Of a stretch of 50,591 nucleotides of DNA, positions 34,946-43,709 are shown in pieces. Source of the DNA: Saprospiraceae bacterium (GTDB taxonomy: Bacteria; Bacteroidota; Bacteroidia; Chitinophagales; Saprospiraceae). The notes below the pieces were generated by a model, which searched no databases, was not told the DNA's origin, and was given only the letters and a program-made list of their open reading frames with translations. The position numbers and the translations under genes were made by a program. Location: assembly GCA_013214355.1 (NCBI GenBank), contig JABSSL010000033.1:1-50591 (forward strand), in the 5' to 3' direction. Numbering within the stretch: position 1 is the stretch's first letter; every line of letters starts with the position of its first letter.

Positions 34946-36001
34946 ATGGATTTCGAAAGGATGTTGCTGTTTTTCTTTAGTGCGTTGGGGGCTTTTAACG
35001 GGCTTTTTCTCAGCGCTTATTTTGCTTGCTTTGTGAAGCAGCGGGATCGCACTACCTATTTCTTGGCGGCTCTCTTGTTTGTGGTAAGTGTGCGGGTGGG
35101 TAAGTCTGTATTCTTAATCTTCTATCCAGGCATTTCGAGTTTATTTGTGCAGGTGGGATTATCAGCTTGTTTTTTGATCGGGCCGTTTCTGTATCTATAT
35201 GTCAAGACTTCGGTACAGCCGGAGCGCTATCGGAAAGGAGCATGGTGGTGGCATGTGGTTCCAGTGCTAGTAGCCATGGTTTTGGTCGGATATTATACCC
35301 CTTATCAGGAGTATCGCTACCTCTGGAAACGGAAGATGGGGGGCACCTATGGATGGATTTTGTTTAGCTATTGGTTGTTGTATTTGATAGCAGCATTTCG
35401 TCTCACCTGGCCTTTGGTCTCCAAAACCTTTGTTAGGCGGGAGAAGGTATCGGATCGGGAGTTGTGGTTGCTATCACTGGTGATTGGGAATGCCATCATC
35501 TGGTTGGGCTATAATACCAGTCAGTACACTTCTTATATATTTGGGGCCTTTTCCTTCTCCTTTGTATTTTATTTAATGGTTTTACTCTGGTTTTTTAGGC
35601 GGAGGGGAGCAGTTTTGTTTTTGGATAAACCGGAGCGGTATGCCAATAAGCGTATTGGAGTGCAAGAAGCAGAAGACTTGGGAATCCGATTACAGCAATT
35701 GTTTTCGAAGGAGGAGCTATATCGGAGACCGGATCTGAAGCTCGCGGATGTAGCTGATGCCTTGCAAATTCCCGCCCATCTCCTGTCTCAATACCTCAAT
35801 GACAATGTCGGTAAAAGTTTCACCCGTTTTATCAACGAGTATCGGGTGCAAGCTGTTGAACGCATGTTGAAGGACAATGATCATCTCACCTTAGAAGCTA
35901 TTGGTGCCGAATGTGGCTTTCGATCCAATTCTTCCTTTTATGCGGCTTTTAAAAAGTTTAAGGGGGTGACTCCAGCCAAGTATCGGAAGATATTGAGGTA
36001 G
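34946..36001 (+). CDS. Membrane-bound AraC family transcriptional regulator
   Basis: A 351-residue protein. The first ~220 residues form about seven hydrophobic helices (for example LLFFFSALGAFNGLFLSAYF, LSACFLIGPFLYLYV, FSFSFVFYLMVLLWFF), and the last ~110 residues are an AraC-type double helix-turn-helix: LKLADVADALQIPAHLLSQY and LTLEAIGAECGFRSNSSFYA, ending FKKFKGVTPAKYRKILR. This membrane-plus-HTH design is common in Bacteroidota and suggests direct sensing of an envelope or external signal. It lies 149 bp upstream of a secreted NTF2-like protein and a serine hydrolase in the same direction, which are reasonable targets. No ligand can be proposed. Confidence 0.88.
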   Translation: MDFERMLLFFFSALGAFNGLFLSAYFACFVKQRDRTTYFLAALLFVVSVRVGKSVFLIFYPGISSLFVQVGLSACFLIGPFLYLYVKTSVQPERYRKGAWWWHVVPVLVAMVLVGYYTPYQEYRYLWKRKMGGTYGWILFSYWLLYLIAAFRLTWPLVSKTFVRREKVSDRELWLLSLVIGNAIIWLGYNTSQYTSYIFGAFSFSFVFYLMVLLWFFRRRGAVLFLDKPERYANKRIGVQEAEDLGIRLQQLFSKEELYRRPDLKLADVADALQIPAHLLSQYLNDNVGKSFTRFINEYRVQAVERMLKDNDHLTLEAIGAECGFRSNSSFYAAFKKFKGVTPAKYRKILR

Positions 36002-36031
36002 TTTTTTCTTCGAATTTATAAATCCGAAGCT

Positions 36032-36087
36032 TATCGCTGCTGCGAAAGTGGCATTGGGCCCGTACTTCCTCTATGTTTGCAGCGATA
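36032..36087. other. Long-loop inverted repeat ahead of the NTF2-like/serine hydrolase genes
   Basis: TATCGCTGC (36032-36040) and GCAGCGATA (36079-36087) are perfect 9-bp complements separated by 38 nt, followed by TTTCC. A smaller imperfect hairpin lies at 36008-36029. It could be a weak terminator for the AraC gene or a regulator target. Confidence 0.35.
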
Positions 36088-36150
36088 TTTCCTGGGAAGG
36101 AAAGTGCATTCCTCTCCCGACTGTTATTTCACATCGCTTAAATCTAGAAA

Positions 36151-36570
36151 ATGAAACAACTATTCATGCTTGCCCTGATCCTTTGCTGTGCTTACAGCCT
36201 GAAGGCCCAATCCGATATGGAATTGATCCAAGCTACTTTGATGGATTACATTGATGGTACAGCTAATGGTGAAGCAGAACGAATCCGAAAAGCCTTTCAC
36301 AAGGATCTAAATCTGTACGTAGTGGAAGGAGATAGTTTGCGGGCACGTCCTGGTCAACAATACATTTCCTACTTCGAAGATGGAAAGAAAAGAAACCGTA
36401 TCGGCAATATCGTATCCATCGATCATGAAAATGATGCGGCCATGGCAAAGATTCGAGTAGATATGCCAGGTTCGAAAAGACTCTACACCGATTATCTTTT
36501 GCTGCTGAAAATCGCGGGGGAATGGAAAATTATCCACAAATCCTACACCTATGTCCCCTATCCTAGATAA
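36151..36570 (+). CDS. Secreted NTF2-like (putative lumazine-binding) protein
   Basis: A 139-residue protein with signal peptide MKQLFMLALILCCAYSLKAQ. The mature part is a single small alpha+beta domain of the NTF2/SnoaL superfamily: IQATLMDYIDGTANGEAERI, then FHKDLNLYVVEGDSL, and the C-terminal strands YTDYLLLLKIAGEWKIIHKS. This matches the putative lumazine-binding subfamily found in Bacteroidota periplasmic proteins; no true riboflavin precursor binding is implied. Its stop overlaps the ATG of the serine hydrolase by 20 bp, so the two genes are one transcriptional and probably translational unit. Confidence 0.82.
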   Translation: MKQLFMLALILCCAYSLKAQSDMELIQATLMDYIDGTANGEAERIRKAFHKDLNLYVVEGDSLRARPGQQYISYFEDGKKRNRIGNIVSIDHENDAAMAKIRVDMPGSKRLYTDYLLLLKIAGEWKIIHKSYTYVPYPR

Positions 36571-38065
36571 AAGCCTCATACAGTTTTTAGTCTTGCTGTT
36601 GATCAGTGTGCAAGCCGCCTGCCAACATGTTGACAAGCAGGAGAGATTTCCGGACTTAGATCAGGAGATTGAAGCACTTTTGGAGGAGTTTCATGCGGCA
36701 GGCTTGGCCGTAGGAGTGGTGGAAAAGGGAGGCTTGAGCTTCGTGAAAGGATATGGCTATCGAAATGTGGAGCAAGCGCAAGCTGTCGATGAAAATACGC
36801 TATTTGGACTTGGGTCTGTTTCTAAGGCCTTCACGGCTGGTGTATTAGGTATTTTGGGTGATGCTGGAAAGTTGACTATGGAGGATCGACCGCAGCAGCA
36901 TATCCCGGATTTGCGTTTTTTCAATAAGCAAATGGATGCAGATATTAAGATCAAGCATCTGCTGAGTCACAGTTCGGGAATGGAAGTCATGACCTCCGAA
37001 TCTTCCTGTATCTTGTTTCTTTCGGAAGACCGCAACGCCATGATCCCTAGAATGAAGTATCTGGCACCAGCGGCTGGGGTAGGGGAAGACTTTAGATACA
37101 ATAACCTCATGTATACCTTGGCGGGTATCATTGGGGAAAGAATCACGGGAAAGCCCTGGGAAGAGAATGTACGGGCTTTGCTCTTACAGCCGCTTAGAAT
37201 GGATGACACTCGAGTGGGATACGTAGCAGCAAGTCAATCCCCCAATTTTGCCTACGGTTATTCCGTTTTAGCCACAAACCCCCAGCGGGTACCACCGGAG
37301 ACTATCATGACTAGAGCACCCGCCGGAGATATTTATAGCAGTATTAGTGATATGTCCAAATGGCTTACGGTATGGTTGAACGGAGGGCAGCAGGGGAAGC
37401 AGCAGATTCTATCCAAGCAGTACTTGAGCAAGGCCACCGGCCCTCAGCAGTACATGACCACAGAAGCAGTGCCTAGTCCAGGCACTCCTAGTTATGGTTA
37501 TGGCTGGATGATCAGTGATTTTCATGGCTATAAGCGGGTTGAGCATTCTGGGGCTATCTCCGGTTATTCCGCTAATGTGGTCTTGTTTCCGGATGAAGGA
37601 ATAGGGACTGTTGTTTTATCCAATCAGTCCAATTCAAGCCTGCCCAATGTCGTTACGCGCTTACTCATTGATCGATTACTTAAGTTGGACCGTGCCCCAG
37701 ATGATCAACGGACCATCCGTTACAGTCAAATTCACCCGCTGGAACCAGCAGATATTAAGACTGAGCTTAGTGCGGAGGATGCGCCAAGCTACAAACTAGA
37801 GGCTTTAGCCGCTAAGTATACTCATCCGGGATTTGGTACCATTGAAGTGAGCTATCAACAGGGTACTCTACTGGCTACCTTGCCCTTTACCACCTTTCGA
37901 TTGGTACATGAAAGCGGTAACACCTTCAGTAGCACCTTTACAGAAGAGGTACCTCAATTGATGGGACCATGGGTGACCTTCACCTTTCAAGGTACTACCT
38001 CAGCAGGGGCAGATTCAGTACTGGTTAACCTTGGTGAGGAGCCTGTGCCATTCAATAGAGAGTAA
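36551..38065 (+). CDS. Class C beta-lactamase-like serine hydrolase
   Basis: A 504-residue secreted enzyme. The N-terminus (LIQFLVLLLISVQAAC) is a signal sequence with a possible lipid Cys at residue 24, though Q at -3... of the lipobox is not ideal. The serine-hydrolase motifs are S89-VS-K92 (SxxK), Y-N-N in DFRYNNLMYTLAG (YxN) and HSGAISGYSAN (HSG in place of KTG), the pattern of the AmpC/EstB/D-aminopeptidase clan. A C-terminal domain (~390-500, KYTHPGFGTIEVSYQQGTL) resembles DUF3471. Members act as esterases, peptidases or penicillin-recognising enzymes; real beta-lactamase activity is not implied. It is translationally coupled to the upstream NTF2-like gene. Confidence 0.88.
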   Translation: MSPILDKSLIQFLVLLLISVQAACQHVDKQERFPDLDQEIEALLEEFHAAGLAVGVVEKGGLSFVKGYGYRNVEQAQAVDENTLFGLGSVSKAFTAGVLGILGDAGKLTMEDRPQQHIPDLRFFNKQMDADIKIKHLLSHSSGMEVMTSESSCILFLSEDRNAMIPRMKYLAPAAGVGEDFRYNNLMYTLAGIIGERITGKPWEENVRALLLQPLRMDDTRVGYVAASQSPNFAYGYSVLATNPQRVPPETIMTRAPAGDIYSSISDMSKWLTVWLNGGQQGKQQILSKQYLSKATGPQQYMTTEAVPSPGTPSYGYGWMISDFHGYKRVEHSGAISGYSANVVLFPDEGIGTVVLSNQSNSSLPNVVTRLLIDRLLKLDRAPDDQRTIRYSQIHPLEPADIKTELSAEDAPSYKLEALAAKYTHPGFGTIEVSYQQGTLLATLPFTTFRLVHESGNTFSSTFTEEVPQLMGPWVTFTFQGTTSAGADSVLVNLGEEPVPFNRE

Positions 38066-38130
38066 GGCTAGGTCGATACTTGGTGTTCAATTTTTCAGAT
38101 AGGAGCGAAGCAGGGGGACTGACGCTTAGG

Positions 38131-39528
38131 TCATTCCTCTTCTTCGCTCAGTTCTTGCTCCAGCGGGCCAATTCGATCCATATTTAAGTCAACCGCCTCG
38201 AAAAGTTGGCTAATGGTTGTTCGGATCTTATGGCTGGACATGTCTTCCAGTTCTGCTCTAGTTAACCAATAAGAGATATGCGTTACCGGAGAGAATTTAC
38301 TGAGAATGGATTGAAATTTTCCCTCGTAGTTCGCTTGCACATCTTTAATCCCTAAGCCCATTGATTTACCCAAAGGGCCACCAATGAAATCTCCGGGGTA
38401 GTAAATATTGGTCCACAGGGTTGGAGCGAAGGCGGCAGCATGGTGCAAAAAGTAGCGCTTTGATTTTAAGCTCCAATAGTAATATTTGTCTTGCTCTTGC
38501 AAAGGAGGGCAGGTGAGTAATTCCCGTTCTTGCTTCCTTTCCTTAAAATCTTGCTCATTTTCCGAAAGCAGAAAGGCACCGTGGGCCAAAGGTGATCCTA
38601 GGGTCACTAGATCTGTGATCAACCAAGGGTTGCCCGCCTCCCGCAGGGCTTTCCAGCACACTACTTGGCTTTTCCGAAAGGCTTCTCTCAAGTCCTCAAT
38701 GGTCTTTTCATCTCGATTAGCTTCGATGGCAGCCTCTAATTGATCGGCAGTCTGTTTTACAGCATCAAAATACTTTGCATCCACGCCTTTATCCGGAGCA
38801 TAGGTTTGATTGTAATAGGTCCATAGATAAGTAATGATATCATAGGCAATGACACTTCCCAAGCTATGTCCCACCACTACAATGCGATCATACTGTTTTT
38901 TCCCATTTTCATCCGGTTCGTGCAACTTCTTGAGGATGGCGATGCCTTCATGTCGGATCGTTTGTCTCTCTTTGATATTAGAGGGGTTGGGGGTGAGGTA
39001 GCGGGCGGCGTCTCCGATGTAGCTGATTAGGGTACGTTGAAGCCAGATCAGGATCGTGGTCCCGAGCAAGCTATAGGCTTTGCCGCGTAGCCCCTCTCCG
39101 AAAGGATTTTCATCGGCATTGGAAAAGAAGATTAACACCCCTCCAACAATACCCAAGGTTAGGATCCAGGAAAAGAACCAGACGAGCAACAAACGTTTTG
39201 GTACCTGCCAGGGCCATTTTAGCAGCAAGGTTTTGAACCAAGGAATGATATGGCCAATATTGGTACCCTGCATATTGAAGGCCCAGTAGTATTCGTAGAA
39301 ATCTGTGGTAGGTCGGCGCTTTTCACCGGCCAGGACCAATCTTCGAAGTTCATAGGAATCGGATACTTGATCCGGCTTACTCCAGTAATTCTTTTTGTAC
39401 TCGGTAATTTCGCCCTTCTTGATACGTTCAGAAGCTTCGTACTTGACTAAGGTATCCACAAAACCGCGGAGGGTGGACATGGGCTTCTGCTCCCCGATTC
39501 CGTGGATAATTACGACGGCCTGTCTCAT
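38131..39528 (-). CDS. Membrane alpha/beta-hydrolase, lipase-like
   Basis: A 465-residue protein. The N-terminal segment RQAVVIIHGIGEQKPMSTL provides the oxyanion-hole strand of an alpha/beta-hydrolase, and VVVGHSLGSVIAYDI supplies the nucleophile elbow with S222. Between them lie two hydrophobic helices (LLLVWFFSWILTLGIVGGVL at ~115-135 and a second at ~155-175), so the fold is interrupted by a membrane hairpin. VTLGSPLAHGAF after the elbow is typical of lipase-like proteins. The C-terminus has HISYWLTRAE with a likely catalytic His. The substrate is unknown; a lipid is plausible because the active site should sit at the membrane. The gene is single on the minus strand. Confidence 0.75.
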   Translation of the reverse strand: MRQAVVIIHGIGEQKPMSTLRGFVDTLVKYEASERIKKGEITEYKKNYWSKPDQVSDSYELRRLVLAGEKRRPTTDFYEYYWAFNMQGTNIGHIIPWFKTLLLKWPWQVPKRLLLVWFFSWILTLGIVGGVLIFFSNADENPFGEGLRGKAYSLLGTTILIWLQRTLISYIGDAARYLTPNPSNIKERQTIRHEGIAILKKLHEPDENGKKQYDRIVVVGHSLGSVIAYDIITYLWTYYNQTYAPDKGVDAKYFDAVKQTADQLEAAIEANRDEKTIEDLREAFRKSQVVCWKALREAGNPWLITDLVTLGSPLAHGAFLLSENEQDFKERKQERELLTCPPLQEQDKYYYWSLKSKRYFLHHAAAFAPTLWTNIYYPGDFIGGPLGKSMGLGIKDVQANYEGKFQSILSKFSPVTHISYWLTRAELEDMSSHKIRTTISQLFEAVDLNMDRIGPLEQELSEEEE

Positions 39529-39630
39529 GACTACTGTGTTTTATTGCGCTTGCATTAAATCTAAGCAATACTTTCAGTTCAAGTACAATAATCCGTGATT
39601 TTGTAGCAAGAAGGGCTACCGGCTATTTTA

Positions 39631-41058
39631 CTATTTCTTCTTTCCATTAATTCCCGTACCACTGATGAAGATGGCGGAATCATATCGTCCGTCTTTTTGA
39701 TCAGCGATGGCCATGATCAAGTGATACGTTTCATTTGGAGTTACCTGCACCTTCGCCTGTAAGGGCACGGAAAAACCATCGTACTGCCAGGCTTTAAAGA
39801 CTTTTGGATCTTTCTCTAAAGTATTGGGGCGATACAGGTGCGAGTTTTTCTGATGATTAATATTGGCTACACTTACCTCTTCTCCATTTGGGAGTACGGC
39901 CAGATTCTTGATGTCGACAATGTAAGGATCAATGGCTTTCAGGTACTCACCTGCCTTTTTGCCGAATTTTTGCCGAAAAACACCTACATATCCACGCCGA
40001 TTAATGTAGGGCTTTTCAGAAATGTTCTTTAATTCAGTCAGAACTGCATCTGGTAATTCTAGTTCGACAGAAAGGCGTTCAAATGCCTCAGGACTGAGCT
40101 TGATGTCCTTGGCATCAGCAATGCCCTTGCCAGAGATAAAGAAGCCGAACACGTCATGAAAGGTGAGATATTCAGGATACTCTTCTGAGGCGAAAACGTA
40201 GTTGAATACCAAGGTGTCTGCGTCAATTTGGATATCAAATTCCATGATACATGGATCAAAAAGTTTCTTACTCTTTGGAAACAGACTCAATATTTTTGGG
40301 TCAGTCACGGCCTTTTTTGAGCCCTCGAAAGACTTATTCGGTTTGTCATTGGGGCCAACCGCATTAGCTGCTAGACCCGTTGTCAGCATTAAGCCTTCAA
40401 AGATTCCGATTACGCCTTCCTCCTCCTTGAAGTAGAGGTATGGCTTGGTCAGCTTGGTTGTATCATTGATTTCCAAGTTGGTGATCTTGACCCCGTCGCC
40501 TTGTAGAAACTGAGTAACATCCTCCGTAGAGTTCGGGTTTTCAAGGCTCACGTTCGTTTTTACCGTGTCTAAAATCGCACGTTTGCTGGGACTGAGAAAG
40601 GCGAGAGGATCTCCCTCGGAATAGGTTATGACAAAGCCATGGAAAAGCTTTTGTGCTTGCTCTGTCGTTTCACACTTGGTTTGCCGATAGGCTTTCCAAC
40701 TGATGAAGAATTTTCGTTTCCAAAGTTCCGGAATTAGCGCCGTCAATTTCGTTAGCCTTGCACTGTGTAAGGCTTCGAAGGTCTGACCTTTAGGGAAGTC
40801 GGTGAAGTAGTAGTCGATCCCTTCGACCTTTTTCCCTTTCAGTTCTTTTAGTAAACCTGGATTTGATACAGAAGAAGTGCCATACGCCATTTTCAGCACC
40901 AACTGGTTCTTTTTAGCTGTTGGGGTATAGCTTTCAATTTCCGTCAAGAGTACTTCTTCAAACTGGATCACTTGTTGACCCATGGCAAGGGGACCAAAAA
41001 AGACGAGAAGAAATCCAATCCATATTGGTTTCAAGGTAGATGTGGGGAGCATAAACAT
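39631..41058 (-). CDS. Secreted choice-of-anchor L family protein
   Basis: The start at ATG 41058 gives MFMLPTSTLKPIWIGFLLVF ending in AMGQ, a signal peptide; 41052 is an equal alternative. The mature protein is ~445 residues. The diagnostic choice-of-anchor L segment is FNYVFASEEYPEYLTFHDVF followed by GFFISGKG, and the domain closes with ETYHLIMAIADQKDGRYDSA. This domain normally precedes an outer-surface sorting tail, but here the chain ends ISGTGINGKKK with no T9SS domain. An N-terminal ~200-residue region precedes it with no recognised domain. The probable location is periplasmic or secreted. Function unknown; possibly adhesion, by analogy. Confidence 0.82.
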   Translation of the reverse strand: MFMLPTSTLKPIWIGFLLVFFGPLAMGQQVIQFEEVLLTEIESYTPTAKKNQLVLKMAYGTSSVSNPGLLKELKGKKVEGIDYYFTDFPKGQTFEALHSARLTKLTALIPELWKRKFFISWKAYRQTKCETTEQAQKLFHGFVITYSEGDPLAFLSPSKRAILDTVKTNVSLENPNSTEDVTQFLQGDGVKITNLEINDTTKLTKPYLYFKEEEGVIGIFEGLMLTTGLAANAVGPNDKPNKSFEGSKKAVTDPKILSLFPKSKKLFDPCIMEFDIQIDADTLVFNYVFASEEYPEYLTFHDVFGFFISGKGIADAKDIKLSPEAFERLSVELELPDAVLTELKNISEKPYINRRGYVGVFRQKFGKKAGEYLKAIDPYIVDIKNLAVLPNGEEVSVANINHQKNSHLYRPNTLEKDPKVFKAWQYDGFSVPLQAKVQVTPNETYHLIMAIADQKDGRYDSAIFISGTGINGKKK

Positions 41059-41289
41059 TTGATTTATGGTTATTGAATACTGTATGGGATCAATAGACCG
41101 AGCTGTACTCGACAGGGACGAGACAGTGGGATTCGGGGGCAACACCTTACCATTACAGGCATGGAACAGGCCACACTTTGTTAGCAGTTTTTCATCATTT
41201 CCAAAAGCATATTGCCGCTTTTGGAGGGATGATCGGGACTTTTTTGTGTTGGAATAGAGCGCAGATAGTTTGCTGCTTACATATTAATA

Positions 41290-42186
41290 CTATTCTTCAT
41301 AAAAACGTTCCCGAATATAGCCATAAACTTTTGATAATGGTAGTGCCGTACTCGCTGGACCCGTACGGATGTAGAAGTAAGCCTGTTGCCCATCTTGGAG
41401 ATAAGCGGGTTTGGGAGCGGGTTGGCAATCAATGCGCAATAAGTATTTTTCTTTGATTTGTTCTATCGAAAAATGAAGGTAGCTCGTGAACGTGGGGCCA
41501 ATTTTATCTTTGATCAACTTAGTGAGGTGTAGCAGCAATTTGTCGTGATTGGGAAATTGGTCACTTTTCAAATCAAGGATTTCACCATCATCAGCCACTC
41601 CAATCAGTAAGATGCCGCCGTGGGTATTCATAAAGGCCGCAATAGTCTTTAGTGATGCATGTTCTAGTCTTGGATCCTTTTTATTGGCAAATAAATTCCA
41701 ACGTAAGGTAGATTTGAATTCCACCTGGTCATTTTCGCCATTGCGGATGATTTCTTCTGTTGAAATTTGCTCTTTGGAGCGAAGATAGGTGGTGAGTCGT
41801 TTGGCCAAAGTGCGCAGTACGATGAGGGCTATCTCGGCGGGGACGTACGTTGGATCAAAAAGCTTGTCACCACTCATACAAATCACGGTGGAATCTTCGA
41901 TGGCTCGGACTGAACCGGAACGGAAATCTTGATTGATAATCCCGATTTCTCCAAATAACTCACCCGCTTCCATTTCCTTGAAGGTATTGTCTGGCAGATG
42001 CAGACTGAATCGCCCTTGTTCGATAAAGAAGAGAAAATTAGGCTGCATGTTGGTGTCGAACACTAATTCGCCTTCGGCATAGGTTCTTCGCTCTGTTAGG
42101 GATAGCAACAATTGGATATGATCTATATCCAGGGCGGAGAAGATCTCATGTTTGAGGAGAATAGAGGAACTGTGTATTGACTTCAT
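41290..42186 (-). CDS. Cyclic nucleotide-binding domain fused to Schlafen AlbA_2 domain
   Basis: A 298-residue cytoplasmic protein. Residues ~12-135 are a CRP-like cNMP-binding domain: YAEGELVFDTNMQPNFLFFI, MEAGELFGEIGIINQDFRSG (the phosphate-binding cassette region) and SVRAIEDSTVICM. Residues ~150-275 are an AlbA_2 (Schlafen-like) domain: GENDQVEFKSTLRW, KTIAAFMNTHGGILLIGVAD, then a C-terminal part with AYFYIRTGPAST. There is no CRP helix-turn-helix. AlbA_2 domains occur in putative nucleic-acid-binding or nuclease proteins, sometimes in defence. The combination suggests a sensor whose ligand or membrane signal controls a nucleic-acid-binding output; that is an inference. The cassette Arg expected for cAMP is replaced by residues around DFRSG, which keeps an Arg. 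Confidence 0.82.
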   Translation of the reverse strand: MKSIHSSSILLKHEIFSALDIDHIQLLLSLTERRTYAEGELVFDTNMQPNFLFFIEQGRFSLHLPDNTFKEMEAGELFGEIGIINQDFRSGSVRAIEDSTVICMSGDKLFDPTYVPAEIALIVLRTLAKRLTTYLRSKEQISTEEIIRNGENDQVEFKSTLRWNLFANKKDPRLEHASLKTIAAFMNTHGGILLIGVADDGEILDLKSDQFPNHDKLLLHLTKLIKDKIGPTFTSYLHFSIEQIKEKYLLRIDCQPAPKPAYLQDGQQAYFYIRTGPASTALPLSKVYGYIRERFYEE

Positions 42187-42246
42187 AGCTTATGGAGATA
42201 AGGAATTCAGCGCTGAATTAATTAGTTAGCAGTGCTTGTACGGGAT

Positions 42247-43455
42247 TTATACTCGTTCAATGATCGTGGCATATCCTTGGCCAACTCCGACACACATGGC
42301 TACCAAAGCAAATTGCTTATTCTGCTCCTGCAGTTCCAGTGCAGCCGTATGAAGAATTCGGGTTCCTGATACCCCTAGTGGGTGACCAATAGCAATAGCT
42401 CCACCATTGGGATTGATACGGGGATCATCATCTGACAATCCTAATTTACGTGTACAAGCTAAAACCTGTGCGGAAAAAGCCTCATTTAGTTCTATGACAT
42501 CCATGTCCTCCAAACTAAGATTAGCTCTTTCCAGTGCCTTTAAAGAGGCACCCACCGGACCAATGCCCATGATTCGGGGCTCTACACCCACTACACCAGA
42601 ACTAACAATTCTAGCTAAGGGCTTCAAGCTATACTTTTCTACGGCATTAGCAGAGGCAATAATGGTTGCTGCTGCACCATCGTTTAGACCAGATGCATTG
42701 CCCGCCGTTACTGTGCCGCCCTCCGCCTTGAAGGCGGTTCGAAGTTTGCCAAGTACTTCCAGGCTTGTATTGGGTTTGATAAACTCGTCTTGGTCAAAAA
42801 TGATGGGGTCAGCCTTGCGTTGTGGAATTTCCACGGAAACAATCTCTTTGGCAAGTCTTCCACTGGCTTGGGCCGCCGCTGCCTTTTGCTGAGACCATAA
42901 GGCAAACTGATCTTGGGCAGTTCGGCTGATATCATATAACTCGGCTAAGTTTTCAGCCGTTACGCCCATCCCATCTATCCCATACAGGGCTTTCATTTTT
43001 TTGTTGACAAAACGCCAACCAAAGCTACTGTCGTGCATCTGTGCATCACGCCCGAATGGGGCAGACACTTTTGAGATTACCCATGGTCCTCTCGTCATAT
43101 GTTCCACTCCACCAGCAATTACTACTTCTGCATCTCCCGCCTTGATAGCGCGGTTGGCATGGATGATCGCGGACATGCCGGAAGAGCAAAGCCTGTTGAC
43201 CGTTTCACCGGGTACCGACCAAGGGAGACCAGCCAAGAGCAAAGACATGCGAGCCACATTACGGTTATCCTCTCCCGCTTGGTTGGCACAACCAAGGATC
43301 ACATCATCATAGGCGTCCTTGGGGATAGTACCCTGTCTATCTACTAAAGCTTGAATGGGTATCGCTCCGAGATCATCCGTGCGTATGGTAGCCAATGATC
43401 CTCTAAATTTGCCAAATGGTGTTCTGATACCGTCAACGATGAAGCTATCTTGCAT
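42247..43455 (-). CDS. Acetyl-CoA C-acyltransferase (thiolase)
   Basis: A 402-residue thiolase. The nucleophile is C90 in VNRLCSSGMSA; the second half of the active site is NEAFSAQ, H358 in GGAIAIGHPLGVSG and C388 in VAMCVGVGQG. The length and all motifs are normal for the FadA/PcaF degradative group that cleaves 3-ketoacyl-CoA to acetyl-CoA in fatty-acid or aromatic breakdown; which is meant cannot be decided without partners, and no fadB-like gene is adjacent. Gly-rich pieces such as NASGLNDGAAA are also standard. It has its own -7 box about 33 bp upstream of the ATG. Confidence 0.95.
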   Translation of the reverse strand: MQDSFIVDGIRTPFGKFRGSLATIRTDDLGAIPIQALVDRQGTIPKDAYDDVILGCANQAGEDNRNVARMSLLLAGLPWSVPGETVNRLCSSGMSAIIHANRAIKAGDAEVVIAGGVEHMTRGPWVISKVSAPFGRDAQMHDSSFGWRFVNKKMKALYGIDGMGVTAENLAELYDISRTAQDQFALWSQQKAAAAQASGRLAKEIVSVEIPQRKADPIIFDQDEFIKPNTSLEVLGKLRTAFKAEGGTVTAGNASGLNDGAAATIIASANAVEKYSLKPLARIVSSGVVGVEPRIMGIGPVGASLKALERANLSLEDMDVIELNEAFSAQVLACTRKLGLSDDDPRINPNGGAIAIGHPLGVSGTRILHTAALELQEQNKQFALVAMCVGVGQGYATIIERV

Positions 43456-43488
43456 GATTTAATTTGGTTGTTATTGTGCTAGGTGCGG

Positions 43489-43496
43489 CAAAAGTA
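43489..43496 (-). promoter_or_regulatory. -7 box of the thiolase gene
   Basis: The minus strand reads TACTTTTG, a perfect TAnnTTTG box, 33 bp upstream of the start codon. No TTTG-type -33 element is seen at normal spacing. Confidence 0.5.
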
Positions 43497-43709
43497 AACA
43501 AAAATCAATATATGATTCCTTCTTTTGTTCGTAGAGAAACCATCAGAAACGAAGCCTGGTTCTATAATATTTTTTGATAGAGGCCGGAATGTTTTGAGAG
43601 ATATACCGTTTGGATAAGATTTGACATTTTGTTTAACTTTTGGATGTATAAGTTCAACAAAAATGACTTGGGCAGAGTTTAGGAGGGAAATTCAATAAAA
43701 AGAATACTG

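Noticed and set aside
36551-38065. Serine hydrolase as an antibiotic-resistance beta-lactamase
   Set aside because: It has HSG instead of KTG and a DUF3471-like tail, the pattern of the broad esterase/peptidase clan rather than AmpC resistance enzymes.
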